Source: Symsagittifera roscoffensis (taxonomy: Eukaryota; Xenacoelomorpha; Acoela; Convolutidae). From it: DNA of 64,000 bases. Below the pieces are notes generated by a model. It was not told where the DNA came from and ran no database searches. It worked only from the letters and a program-made list of their open reading frames with translations. Positions 46,521-57,159 of this stretch are shown here, piece by piece. The translations under genes were made by a program, and so were the position numbers. The stretch is taken from NCBI RefSeq assembly GCF_963678635.1, contig NC_087065.1, positions 49,610,952 through 49,674,951 on the forward strand, written 5' to 3'. Numbering within the stretch: the stretch's first letter is position 1; each line of letters begins with the position of its first letter.

Positions 46521-47420
46521 AACCAAGCTATGGTAAACTTTTTGTGGAATAAATCGTCTTTGATTCTTGTTTCTGAGTCAAAAATAGATGATATGCCGCT
46601 ATCTTGATCTTATTATTCTATCTGTGTTTCCGGTTAAAACGACCCCGCCACTACTAATTGAGGGTCCATCGTTGACATCGAGGTTATGGTCTTTAGTCTT
46701 ATCCAGTAAGTAGGGTGAGCTCCAATTTCTTCCAGTTGGGTGAAAAATGCTGAAGTGTAGTCTATTAGAAACATTTCCTGTCCGAGTTCCCGAGGGTCTT
46801 GGATGTCGACACGACTAATAGTGTTTCTTCTGTTTCTTCAGTCAAGATAATTATCACCTCACCGTGGTGCTGCTCCTTCGACAAATCTGGTCTCTCCGTT
46901 AATTTCAGGGGGACCAGGGTTCCATCTGAGTCGGGAAAAACTGCCCGATTGGATGGCTGAAGTTGGTTCTAGAGACGTTTCATCACTGGCTGTGAAGTCA
47001 CCGATGGTTTTTTTGTCACGAGGGATCTAAAGACCTTTCAAGAATTCAAGACTGAGAATCTGTTTTTGCGCCCGAATCAGCTTCAAATAGTCGTCAAAAT
47101 TCTCATGCCAAGGTCTTAAATTTTACGATGCGACAAATTAGAGATTAAATGAGAGGAATCCCTTGGACATAGGGCTCTTTGTCTTCCGTTTTTTTTGACA
47201 ATGAAGTGTCTGTATATCTTCTTGAATAAAAAACTTGATATACTGGAGTCCAATCTTTTCGATCGGGAGTTTATCTTCATCTTCTTTGCGAAATTATCAA
47301 AAAATCATTTTTCCGATGAACTTTCTTTCGGAGCCACAGGATTGTTTTTCATGAAAGCGGGATCGGATTTTTTTGAGGACGTGTCCTTTTTCGAAGGTTA
47401 TCGTGTTTCTGGAGTTTGCT
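46521..47420 (-). pseudogene. Post-integrase tail of the antisense Ty3/gypsy relic
   Basis: Near 46,560-46,600 the minus strand reads DQDSGISSIFDSET, matching DDDGSDISSVIDTEV at 55,717-55,760 in the sense element. The segment up to 47,420 is less A+T-rich than the surroundings and fits degraded coding DNA. It is broken in every frame. Confidence 0.5.
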
Positions 47421-47667
47421 AAAACCTTCCCTTTAAGTGGTTTAAAATAAATTTGCCCTCTTTTCTTATAATCTTGGGCTGGGCTTGTGACTGAGGGAAC
47501 TGATTTCTTTTTATGTAAAAGAATTGGGTATGAAACGAAGTTTTCCTAAAGGTATTAAGGGATCTAGAAAATGAGAAAAATTTTGAGAAAAAGTGCATCC
47601 AGTTGATGGTTGTTTGGTTAAATGAAAGTTTTAAATGGCATTATAGTTTGCAGAGTGTAGAAATGGT

Positions 47668-47897
47668 TAGGTTCGTTTCACGACTTTGTTAAATGTTTTG
47701 CTTTTACTGTGTAGATGAAGCGTTCTACAACTCCATTGGATCTATTATCCTTCTCTGTGTATGAAAATTGATTTAAATAGTTAGTTCTTTCAGCTGAAAC
47801 GTGTAAAATCATTTGAGATGTAACAAGAGCCGTGGTCTGCTCTAATAGGTTTAGGAAATCCGTCGATATTGCAATAGTCGGTCACAAATGATAGAAC
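47668..47897 (-). pseudogene. Integrase core relic (Ty3/gypsy)
   Basis: The minus strand gives LSFVTDYCNIDGFPKPIRAD, then HGSCYISNDF, and after a frame change RSNGVVERFIYTVKAK. The sense element has the same stretch (GFPKSIRVDHGSCFISNDF; RSNGVVERLIYTVKAK). The second catalytic Asp and the Glu are both retained, but the first catalytic Asp region is deleted. Confidence 0.85.
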
Positions 47898-47962
47898 GGA
47901 AAACAATGAAGTGTTTTTTTCCGAAGGAAGTTTTGAGTAGCGATATCTCCGAATATCTCCCA

Positions 47963-48145
47963 CTAGCATTGAAATTTGTTAGCCATATCTCCAAGACTAT
48001 AGAAACCGTTTGTAAAGCAATAGTTGCACCTAGATTCGCCGCCCACTATACTAAAGTTACGTCGTTCGCTCATGTTTTTGCATAATTTGAACTGACAGTA
48101 CTCGTTTCTTAGGTCAAGACTGGTAAACCACCCCTCGCTTGACAT
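47963..48145 (-). pseudogene. Reverse transcriptase relic (Ty3/gypsy)
   Basis: The minus strand reads WFTSLDLRNEYCQFKL, then NFSIVGGESRCNYCFTNGFY and SLGDMANKFQ. This is the Ty3/gypsy block containing the first catalytic Asp (LDL-xxY) and the conserved F-x-x-G-x-x-x-M-x-x-x-FQ stretch. The YxDD box that should follow is gone because the integrase relic starts immediately after. Confidence 0.8.
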
Positions 48146-49059
48146 TTGGTTGGAAAGTTTTTATGCAATATTGTCAATTAGTTCATGTATGTTAGGCATT
48201 TGATAAATATTTTTAAGTATCTGATCGCTTAGCACCTAAGAATCCTGGGCTAATTTTGTCGCACCGTCTTTATTTTTTAATTGGGACAAACATTAAAACA
48301 TCCCTTGGTTAACGTATTTCCACATTCGCACAGGAGTCCGCTTTTTCTGTATTTAGGCTTAGTTTTCTTCTAGAGGATTAAAACTTTCATATAATTTGCC
48401 ATTAATTTTGACTCATGTCATCTTTGTCAGCTCAAGGTGATTAAGCTACCTTTTTTGTAGCGAATTGCATGATTCAAGGCAGACATTGGGTTTAATATTT
48501 CCGAAAGTAGTCTCCGTTGGAGGTCGCAACTTTTCATGTTAAAAACGAACACGTCTCGTAACCAATCTTGCTCTTCATGAACTTCAAGTTCACATGTTTT
48601 CGCTAAGTCGGATTGTGCTGGCCAAAATTGTTAATAAGACTCTCTACTTTAGCTTCCTGCTCAGCAATTTTTACTGTTCGAAGGTGATAATAGCTGATTT
48701 TACGAAAGCGGTTCGAAGAATTATTTTAAAACCGATAAAATTTTCAACTTTGGGTGTTTTCGCGAGAAGACTTTTTTATTTCAGATCTTAGGGCCGAGTA
48801 AAATGTTGATCTTATGTTTTTACCTTCCTCACGTTTTTTTCTTGCCACCGAATTGTTGTTTTTCCTCCGCGACTTTTTTATCCTCAGTTGTCTAATTTTT
48901 TTGCCAGATGAAATTGGTCGATCCAATTTGTCCATACTACCGTATGATTTGGCTAAAACGCAGAAATCCCCCCTTAGATTTGAATCAAATGACTTCGCGA
49001 TTTGAAATAATGATCAAAAATCACTGGCACTCCCAAGATTAACTAAACTAAATTTAAAT
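48146..49059 (-). pseudogene. Probable gag/protease part of the antisense relic
   Basis: It lies between the RT fragment and the 5' LTR fragment, where gag and protease belong. The minus-strand frame at 48,744-48,935 is very basic (KKIRQLRIKKSRRKNN), as a nucleocapsid could be, but there is no CCHC knuckle. The assignment is by position only. Confidence 0.35.
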
Positions 49060-49230
49060 AAATTAACGAGAAGAGATTGAATTAAAACTGTTTTTTTTTT
49101 CTTTTTAAACTGGAGAACTTCCGCGAAATTCATTGGACTTCCAATAGACATGAAATAACAGGTATCTAATCATGAGTTGGAGGTCTAATGAAGAGTGATA
49201 AAACGCAATTTACATCAGTGAATGATCGTT

Positions 49231-50215
49231 ACTAGGCACCAAGAAGGACAAAAAAAAAGAAAAAAAATTATTTTGGATCAAAACATTCAATTCAATCAGC
49301 TAAACTGGTCTATTGAAAGACATCCCAAAGCCATCTACCCCATTAGTTTTTCCCAAAATTGGAGCACAAAATTTGCTGTTTGCTTTCTAAATTTCACCAG
49401 ATACCCAACGGATACTACTGAAAAGTTAGTATGTAATGAAATGCTTGCGTTTCAGCTTAACATAAAGGAAAACATATTTAGTTTGAAAAGTATTTTGGCG
49501 CTTGTGTTCACTTTACATCACACTCGAAAACACCGACAAAAGTGTTTCAAAAACTACATCGTCAAAAGTTTCCTCAGTACGTCAAAAAAACAAACTGATA
49601 TTTGAGTTTAAAATTATAGCATGTTGTTTTCATTGCGGTGTTCAGCCCTTTATGCAATCTTAAAAACTAAGAAAGAAGGCGCTAAGATTGATAAGATGTA
49701 CCTTTTTGTCTTTAAGGCTTAGTGCAATCAGTTTAGGAATTACTTAACCATCAATTTCTATAGCTACTAAGTATCTAGCTCCTTAGTATGAGGCTGCTTT
49801 GTTAGACTGGGTTTTCATATCGCGCTAGAATGATGCCTTGTTAGGATTTAGTTGGGTAACTACTTTGAAATGCCTTTAAGCAAGAGTGATATGGTAGCTG
49901 ACAAATCCAATCCTTCCCCATAAGGCCTTGCATGCTGATCAACATACCTCTGTTCTTTTTGCACGTCGAACGTTCAACTGAGTTCCTTACTGATTTAAGG
50001 TTAGTCTAACTGATTACAAACAGCATTTTTGAGCAATTTTATATCTCGAACCAACTAACTACGAAGTTGAGTCGAATTTATCTGGTAATTATTTTTTTCT
50101 TCGAAATAATTTATCATAATAATGTTAAAAAACATCGTTATTTTAAACCCAACCGCGCTTTACGCCTTATTTTCAAGTTTTAGATACCGTTACTGTTATA
50201 ACTACTTTTTTGTAG
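49231..50215. other. Noncoding intron DNA
   Basis: No exon or repeat recognised. The open frame at 49,222-49,605 has a mixed composition and no splice borders or domain, so I leave it as chance. Confidence 0.4.
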
Positions 50216-50498
50216 ACTGGATTTTACCCTTCAAAAGGTCGTCGAAGTTCACTCGGTTGGGCAAACAAACCTCGTCCTCCGCCTGCGTTTTCGCACTTCT
50301 CGGCTGCAATTCCAACGGCAGACATAACCAAGAAAGTAAATCGCCAGGGGTCAGTCAGTGAAGCCTCGAAGCCGAGCTCGACGACACGGAGGAATAGCTG
50401 GACCAATATGATTAGTGGGATTTTCGGTCGGAGGAGTTCGGATCCCTGCACATGCAGCCTGGTCACAAATTGCAATAATGTGCTGCCCAAATATTCTG
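50216..50498 (+). CDS. Multi-exon gene, predicted exon 5 (3'-most seen)
   Basis: Acceptor ACTTTTTTGTAG and donor ATTCTG|GTGAGG enclose 283 bp that are fully open in one frame and clearly GC-rich. The peptide is basic and Ser/Pro-rich (TGFYPSKGRRSSLGWANKPR; PPPAFSHFSAAIPTAD; SKPSSTTRRNSWTNM; CTCSLVTNCNNVLPKYS). It starts in phase 0, fitting the 43,636 donor, and ends in phase 1, so another exon must follow, either unrecognised downstream or beyond the window. The opposite-strand open frame here is a shadow. No domain recognised. Confidence 0.65.
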
Positions 50499-51212
50499 GT
50501 GAGGCTAGAAATTTATTGAAAAAGAAATTGTAACGCAATTTATTTACTTAGTTAGCGCAGCATAAATTGATCATTAAAAGTTATTAACATTAACATCAAC
50601 GTAGATCATTAACATCAACGCAGCATTAGTTGAATAACAATTAGGAGAGAGTTGATGAAAGTATGTTCTCTAATGAAACTTTTGGCGGTCTGCCCTCAGG
50701 AAAACAAAATTAGTATTGATTTCAGTGAAGGGACTTGAGCCCATGCCACTCACATGAATGCTTTTTGGTACTATTTTATGACATCCAGTTTTGGCTAACC
50801 AATCGTAACTTTTTTCTAAAGAAGCCTTTGGTGCTAATGAATATCTCGATATTGTTTCCTTCTATACAACTGGTTAACTGGTTTTTGTTTTTACCTGCGT
50901 GTTACTGTTAATTTTTTCCAGCTCTTTGATTGGCATAGTTATTTTTTCTCCTTTGACTTTTTTGAAAAAACTTTTCTGCTGTTGTTTCTCTTCGCAAAAT
51001 AGTTGTTTTTAGGTGTTCTAACTTTAGCTTTTTTTGCCTATAAAACGTTTCTATTACTTTAAGGTTGTCTGTTGTTAGTTTGATGAGATCTACATTGATT
51101 GTATTGATATCTTTACCCATTCTAGTAAATTTCTGAACGGCTGCTTTAGTATTCTCCTGAATTGGATCTGCGCTATAGTTGGGTTTTCACTTTGGTTTTA
51201 ATGATCTTTTAT
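50499..51212. other. Noncoding
   Basis: No further exon found. A short direct duplication (GATCATTAACATCAACG) is at about 50,570-50,625. Confidence 0.4.
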
Positions 51213-51706
51213 AACAAGACTGCTCGTATCAGGGCGAAGCCCTGAATGTTTCGATGGTTTTTAAGGTCTAGGGAACAGCATACATGAAAAATTTAAATGT
51301 AATAAAGTGAAATTATTATTTTTTTAAATTTGAGATTTTTTTGTGAAAACATCCCCCACACGCCATATTAAGTACAAACTGATAGATTTTGCTCCCATTA
51401 ACAAATCAATTTGACATATAAGCTTCCTTGAATCAATTTGACCAATTTGGGACAATTAACACGCGATATATTTCGCGCTATTAACGCGTAAGCGTAGATT
51501 TAATCCGTCTTAGAAATCATTCGAAATTGGTTCAAAGAAGCTTATTTGCCATAACTGATTTGTTACAGGGAGCGAAATCTATCTTTTTGTACTTTATGTG
51601 GCGTGTGGGGGGAAGATTTTCACAAAAAATTTCAAATTACTGCTCTATAAACCTTAAAAGGCAGTCGGAACATTCAGGGCTTCGCCCTGATACGAGCAGT
51701 TTTTTC
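51213..51706. repeat. Family A inverted dimer (fold-back)
   Basis: The left arm (51,213-51,434) is in minus orientation, starting AACAAGACTGCTCGTATCAG. The right arm (51,435-51,706) is in plus orientation, ending in CAGGGCTTCGCCCTG ... GAGCAGT. Both arms carry the same family A terminus; neither carries the GTTCCGACTTTCG end. The arms break at different internal points, so the right arm is longer. Confidence 0.85.
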
Positions 51707-52294
51707 AAAATTTGTTTTTAAATGGTTTTACTGAGCTGTTATTGCCACTATTAGATTGGTTAGATTAAAATAAATGGCTCGGTAATATATTCACGAAAAA
51801 AAACCATTGGTTGCTTTCAATTTTGAAGAGTTGCTTTATTTTGTTTTTGTTTGGTTCTCTATTTTTAGCTATGCTTTCCTTGACTCCGCCAGTATGGACA
51901 GTAAACTTTCAACGGAGATTTTTTTTAAATTTCTAAACCTTGAAATTTATTTGTCACAGAACGCCTTTTACGTGAAAATTCTGCTATAACTAGTCATATG
52001 AGTTCAGATAGCTGATGAAACTACGATTTTGTTAATTGTTGAGATAGTTCGCTTATGGCATTTGAATGTATGATTTGTTCATGTGTGCGGTAGTGTAATA
52101 ACTTCTGTATGTTTTTGTGAGATTTACTACAAATGGTTGTATGGGCAATTCTATGGTTTGGTTGTATTTGACAAGTCTTTAAAGTAATCATAATCAAAAA
52201 AGGGACACATTTTTTGGCGTGAGTTTTGTGAACTATTTTGCTGACATTTTGTTTGGTTAGATATACCGATAAATGGAATTTTCAGTCTACATTA
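51707..52294. other. Noncoding
   Basis: A+T-rich; nothing recognised. Confidence 0.4.
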
Positions 52295-52836
52295 TTGTTC
52301 CGACTTTCGATACGAAAGTAACCGAATATTTGTGCTCGGGTGGGTTTTTTTTCTTCAGACAAATTTCGACTTTTTAACTAGCTGTTTTGTGACGGATTTT
52401 TTTATATCATTCAAAAATTATTATTGTCCTGAGCTTAAATTTGAAAAGATATGTTACTTGTGATCATTTTTTGTAAAGTTATGGGGGGTTTTAAGATTGC
52501 CATTTTGGCCAATTTGGGACAATTAACGCGCGATATATTTCGCGCTATTAACGCGTAAGCGGAGATTTAATCTGTCTTAGAAATCGATCCAAATTGGTTG
52601 AAAGAAGCTTAGTTGCCATAATTGATTTGTTACCAGAAGCAAAATTTATCACTTTGTACTTTATATGGCGAGTGGGGGGATGATTTTCACAAAAAATCTC
52701 AAATTTTTTAACAATTTTTTTAAAAAATTTTTGTTCTTTTTTTTATACATTTAATTTTTTCATGTTATTATTGCTTCATAGACCTTAAAAGGCAGTCGGA
52801 ACATTCAGGGCTTCGCCCTGATACGAGCAGTCCTGT
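52295..52836 (+). repeat. Family A repeat, full length
   Basis: A good reference copy. It starts TTGTTCCGACTTTCG-ATA-CGAAAGT (stem-loop), has the central ACGCGCGATATATTTCGCGC palindrome at about 52,527, and ends GTCGGAACATT + CAGGGCTTCGCCCTG (stem-loop) + ATACGAGCAGTCCTGTC. No open frame of note. Confidence 0.9.
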
Positions 52837-53559
52837 CTAGATTTCTAAACTAATTTAGTGATTAGTTTTTTAAAATTTTGTTCGTGACTCTTTGGATGCA
52901 CTAGATGAGATGGGCTGAAGTTTTATCTCAAAAAGTAGTTCCAGTCTGAGTTCATCGTCTCTTTGACACGCTTTCTGTTTTCAGCCAGATTAACTGATTA
53001 GATAGAACTGCTCTGAATCCCAGCTTGATTTCCTTGTCTCAATAGATCAATGGGAATACTGATATAGCGAGAGATTTACGAGATGAACTGTTTTTCTCAA
53101 TTTAAACTGTTGTAACTAACAAAAACTCATCTGTCCACAAAACGAACGGGCTAGTCATGGAATCTGATTGGAATGTAATAAAAACTTTACATACGTAGAA
53201 AAAACCGAAAAACAATTCAAAACCAAACCAATAAAAATCGAATGATTGCAATATATTTTTTGCTTTTTTTATCCAGTTTTTACGGTCCTCAAACTAACAA
53301 TAGTCAGCACGAATTGTACAATCCAGTGGATGTATATACTATTAGTAACTTGGATTGCAATAATCCAATGGGCGGAAAGAAAGAACTAACGCTATTCATC
53401 CAACGGTCGTTCTTCTCGAATATTCTGAATTACGTCAACGACATAATTAGAATTTGTAATTACAATCACTCGCGTTAAGAGTCCTGTACAAGCGGTTGCA
53501 TCCCATCAAATCTCTCAAAATTCGATTTTAAATACTTTTACCTGTCAGACAAAACCTAC
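52837..53559. other. Noncoding, possibly part of the LTR element
   Basis: I looked for a 5' LTR of the following element here and could not find one. The short open frame 53,242-53,478 begins with a hydrophobic stretch but has no homology I recognise. Confidence 0.35.
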
Positions 53560-53612
53560 TTATTTTCAGTGCGGAAAATAAAGGAGTTTTACTGAACTTC
53601 AATAACGACATA

Positions 53613-55177
53613 ATGTCGGACATCCATAAAAAACTACTCGCTAAATATAAAGGAGACCTTAAGTTACCAGACACTCCTTTATCTCTCACCGAAGATTGTT
53701 CGAACAAATTAATTAGACTCATGACAGACGAGGACAAAATTCTCAAGGATGTGAAGAAGGCATTAGAAGAAGGCAGACCACTGGATAGATTCGGAGCTAA
53801 CCTCAAGAATTTTCAAAGAGACATTCATGTGAAAAAAGGATTGTTATTGAACGATAACAAAATGATAACGCCAGCAGCTCTGAGGTCGCGTTTTTGTCGC
53901 TACTCCATGAAAATCACCCCGGACAGTTTGGAATGAAATCTCTGGCAGAAAACATTTGGTGGCCACATTTATACAGAGTTATTTATGACCATGGAAAAAA
54001 CTGTATCCAGTGCATCAAGGCTGGTAAGAATTTAAAAGTGATTTTGGGTACGAACAATACGGAGAAATTACCAATCCTTTCTGAACCAAACGAAGAAGTA
54101 GACTTAGACTTTGCGGGTCCTTTGGACAAAAATTGGGGCAACTCAAAATACCTTTTACTATGCATCGACCACTTCACAAAGTTCTCGTCTGCAAAGGTAG
54201 TGAATAACACCTCGGCTTCTTCGATTTTATCGTTCATGTCAGATTGTTGTCACCTTCATGGATTTCCGAAGTCTATTAGAGTCGACCATGGGTCATGTTT
54301 TATTTCAAACGATTTTAGAAACTTCTGCGAGAAGAACAACATTAACTTAATTCTATGTACTGTCGGGGATCACAGATCCAATGGGGTCGTAGAACGACTC
54401 ATTTACACGGTTAAAGCAAAACTCTTGGCAATGTCGTTTAACGAACCAAAACCATCTTTAAATACGGCAATTGATAAAATCATTTGGAATATTCGTTCAA
54501 CGAAACAATCATCCATTGGAAGCTCTCTTTTTTCAAAACACTTTATTAGATCGCCTAACACTTTTTGGAAATCCCTGGTCTCACACGCGATTAATTTAGA
54601 TAAAGGGAAGTCAATATTGTCAAGGAATAGAGCTCAAGACTGGGGAGCAAATGACGCATTCGAAGACGGCTATTTGGAGAACACAGTGGCAGACAAAAGG
54701 GGGTATGAGAGCGACCCATCGGACAAACTTGATAGAAACCTTCAGCAAGCCCCACTGTCAAACCCATTCAGCCAAAGAGGTAACTGGTTTAGGAAGACAG
54801 TTAACCGAAGGGGCGAACCTTATTTTAAACCACTTGTGGGAAAACCATTGTCGGATACAAAACATACGGTTACATTAGACAATGGACATGTGCTCAGAAA
54901 ATCCAATTTAGCTTTTAATAAAAATCAACAGTCGGCTCCCAGTAAATTTTCAGCAGTTCCGAACTCGATAAATAATACTCATGATTTAGCAGGGAAACGA
55001 AAGAGAAATTCTCCATTGAAGAGGCCGGACTCGAACGGAGGAGGCCCATCGACGAGCTACAAACTAATAGGAGAAAAGGCGATGAAAAGGAGGAGAATGA
55101 AAACCCCGAGTTTCAAAGGTTTAAAATTCGCGTATTCTGAATTAGATTCCTCGCTAGAGTTAGACCATTGGGACTAA
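53613..55177 (+). pseudogene. Ty3/gypsy integrase, intact DD35E triad but frameshifted
   Basis: 53,613 to about 53,885 reads the linker before integrase (SDIHKKLLAKYKGDLKLPD ... MITPAAL). A one-base shift near 53,880-53,885 moves to the frame that runs to TAA at 55,177. Counting from 53,894, the zinc domain is H5, H8, C37, C40 (LLHENHPGQFGMK; WWPH; CIQC). The catalytic triad is D72 (VDLDFAGPL), D131 (RVDHGSCF) and E167 (SNGVVER), with exactly 35 residues between D131 and E167. A basic C-terminal domain follows (GKRKRNSPLKRP; KAMKRRRMK). Known role of the family: inserting element cDNA into host DNA. Without the frameshift it looks nearly complete, so it is fairly young. Confidence 0.85.
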
Positions 55178-55192
55178 GTTATCGATTATTAT

Positions 55193-55803
55193 TTGGGTAT
55201 GGACTCGGAAATTGTATATAATACTCCGACTTATAATATTGTTAGTGATTTAGATCAGTCAGGACTTACCTTAGCGATTGAAACCAACAATCAGACGACA
55301 ATTACACTCCCACCGGGCACATGCGACAACCCAATTAGGATAGAGAGCTCTCTGGAAAAGACAATAGAGACGCCCACAACCCCAAAAAGCAACAAACCAC
55401 GACTCAGAAGGAATCCAGGCCCCCTTAATTTTTAGGGAGACAGGCGCTTCATAGACCAGGTGACCCTAGGAGCAGAAACCATCGAAATTGCGGATTCCGA
55501 TGACGAACCCCTGATAACTTTTCGAAAAGCCTACAGACGACCTTTCCCTCAGACTCTCCATCGGATTACTTGACGCCACTCGAGGATATACCTTTCCATC
55601 CAACACTGGTGGCGGAAACTACACAAGGCTCCTCTTCAACTCCTTCTTCCATGACGCCAAAGATCGCGGTACTATCCTCTCCATTGGAAGAAGTCAGACC
55701 CGACATTCAGGACGATGACGGGAGTGATATATCTTCAGTCATAGACACAGAAGTAAGGAAGGAGGCCGAAAGTTTCCATGATATACTTAACGCCAATTAT
55801 TAA
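55193..55803 (+). pseudogene. Post-pol acidic, Ser/Thr/Pro-rich open frames of the LTR element
   Basis: Two open pieces, 55,193-55,435 and 55,570-55,803, are separated by frame changes. The first is Thr/Pro/Asn-rich (LPPGTCDNPIRIESSLEKT); the second ends DDDGSDISSVIDTEVRKEAE. The end is conserved in the antisense relic (DQDSGISSIFDSET), so this is real element coding sequence, not LTR. It could be the end of pol or a separate third frame. No transmembrane segment, so it does not look like an envelope gene. Confidence 0.55.
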
Positions 55804-55959
55804 AACTGTGAAAAATAAAAACTCTTTTAGCATAACCTTTCAGTGCTGATTTTTCCATTGGTTATTCATTTTAGGTAACTTTACTAATTCTCAAGTTGAG
55901 CAATTTTGTACATTTTAACTAGTTTGTTATGTAGTTTAGCTTGTTCAATTTGTTTATAT

Positions 55960-56515
55960 GTCACATAACCCCAATTGTACATAACATTTTGTCAGCTGTA
56001 CAGTAGCTGTAGATATCTGTTTCATCTTGTAGGTAGCCTGTAAATATTACCACATAGACATCTCCATTGTAAATTGTATTATCTCTGTGAATTTACATTG
56101 GTGCTAAACGCTGTTACTTTTTGTTTCAACTTTGGCCCTGATGGAGTGAGGGGATAATGGAGTATATGTGTGGTATTGGCTACATTGGGGAGTGGGCAGA
56201 TATAAATTTTTGTGCAGTGGGGAATGTTGTGATTTAGTATTTTAGTATCTCTTAACCTTGACCTCTATAGATTAATCAAGTACCAGTTAATGTCTACTCT
56301 ACGAAGTCCAGTGGACTTCGCGTCACTAATTCTCTTTTAAGACATCGGTCAGTTTTAATTTACACCTTGTTCTAGTCTTTTTTAACTTAGATAGTTAGTT
56401 TAGTTACCAGTGGTATTTGCACACTTTTAATAAACGCAAGCTACTATTTGCAACTCACTGAGCAAGTGGGTTCTAGAAGAAATCGAAACCAATTAATTAG
56501 GATAACAGCAGCAAT
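55960..56515 (+). repeat. 3' LTR of the sense Ty3/gypsy element (ends approximate)
   Basis: Aligns in reverse with the LTR at 45,900-46,520: GGGGAATG, TAGTATCTCTTAACCTTGACC and GGACTTCG blocks in order. It holds a palindrome CGAAGTCCAGTGGACTTCG (about 56,309-56,327) and AATAAA at 56,419, a plausible polyadenylation signal. Precise TG...CA borders are not visible. Confidence 0.6.
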
Positions 56516-56644
56516 AAATGATTGAATTGGAAAAAAAAATATAATGATTGTTTATATAGTTAGGACGATCTGCCTCTCGATCATTTGAAAATCGCTTTTT
56601 TCCCGAATGGGTTGAAAATGGTACCAACTTCTCAACTAACTCAT

Positions 56645-57150
56645 AACAAAACTGCTTGTATCAGGTCAAAGCCCTGAATATTCACTCTGCATTTTTAGGT
56701 CTATCGAATAGTGTTCGGTTTTAAAAAATCGATGGCATCTGAAAAAAAAAACGTATAAAACTCAAAACTTTTTTAAACGAATTTTTTGAAAACCACCTAT
56801 CCTTACACGCTACTTCAAGTACAAAGTGATTTGTTTCGCTTATTGCGAAGTATTAAGTAGACCGAATAGCTCACTTGAATTCATTTTGGAACGAATCTAA
56901 GGGGGATTAAGTTTTCGCCTCGTGCGTTAACTGTCGTAAATTGTCCAAATTGGCAAACTTTAAGCCCAATAACTTCAAAAAATGATCACTAGTAAAATAT
57001 CCTTTTAAAATTCAGCCCAGGACAAAAAGTTTCGAGTGATGTTTAAAAAATCCGTCAAAAATTGATAGTTAAAAGTCGAAACTCGTCTGGAGAAAATAGC
57101 CACCTCGAGCGCAAACATTCCGTCATTTTTTTACGAAAATAGTCGGAGAA
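56645..57150 (-). repeat. Family A repeat, diverged full-length copy
   Basis: AACAAAACTGCTTGTATCAG at the left end; blocks ACTTCAAGTACAAAGTGA, GGATTAAGTTTTCGCCT and CCACCTCGAGCGCAAA; degraded right end GAAAATAGTCGGAG. Confidence 0.75.
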
Positions 57151-57159
57151 AAAAAAGTG

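Larger units (their letters stand above)
45900..49230 (-). mobile_element. Ty3/gypsy-like LTR element relic, antisense within the gene
   Basis: The left (3') LTR is about 45,900-46,520, followed by tail, integrase (47,668-47,897) and reverse transcriptase (47,963-48,145) pieces, all on the minus strand, and a partial right (5') LTR at about 49,060-49,230. The two LTRs share GAATT-AAACTGTTTTT, a TTGGACTTC-like word and GGTATCTA ... GAGTTRGAGGTC. Homology to the sense element at 53.6-56.5 kb covers integrase, tail and LTR. The RT-to-integrase part is deleted and all frames are broken. Confidence 0.75.
53560..56515 (+). mobile_element. Ty3/gypsy-like LTR element, 5'-truncated
   Basis: Contains the pol end (RNase H-integrase linker and integrase), a post-pol tail and a 3' LTR. 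No gag, protease, reverse transcriptase or 5' LTR was found upstream. It is a relative, not a copy, of the antisense relic at 45.9-49.2 kb. Confidence 0.75.

Noticed and set aside
50224-50538. 104-codon minus-strand frame
   Set aside because: Shadow of the plus-strand exon 50,216-50,498, which has proper splice sites.
52295-52836. Helitron interpretation of family A
   Set aside because: There is a hairpin near one end, but no CTRR terminus or TC start, and the other end also has a hairpin.
53242-53478. 78-codon frame with a signal-peptide-like start upstream of the integrase
   Set aside because: Could suggest a secreted or envelope protein, but it is short, has no homology I recognise, and its hydrophobic start is a T-rich run.
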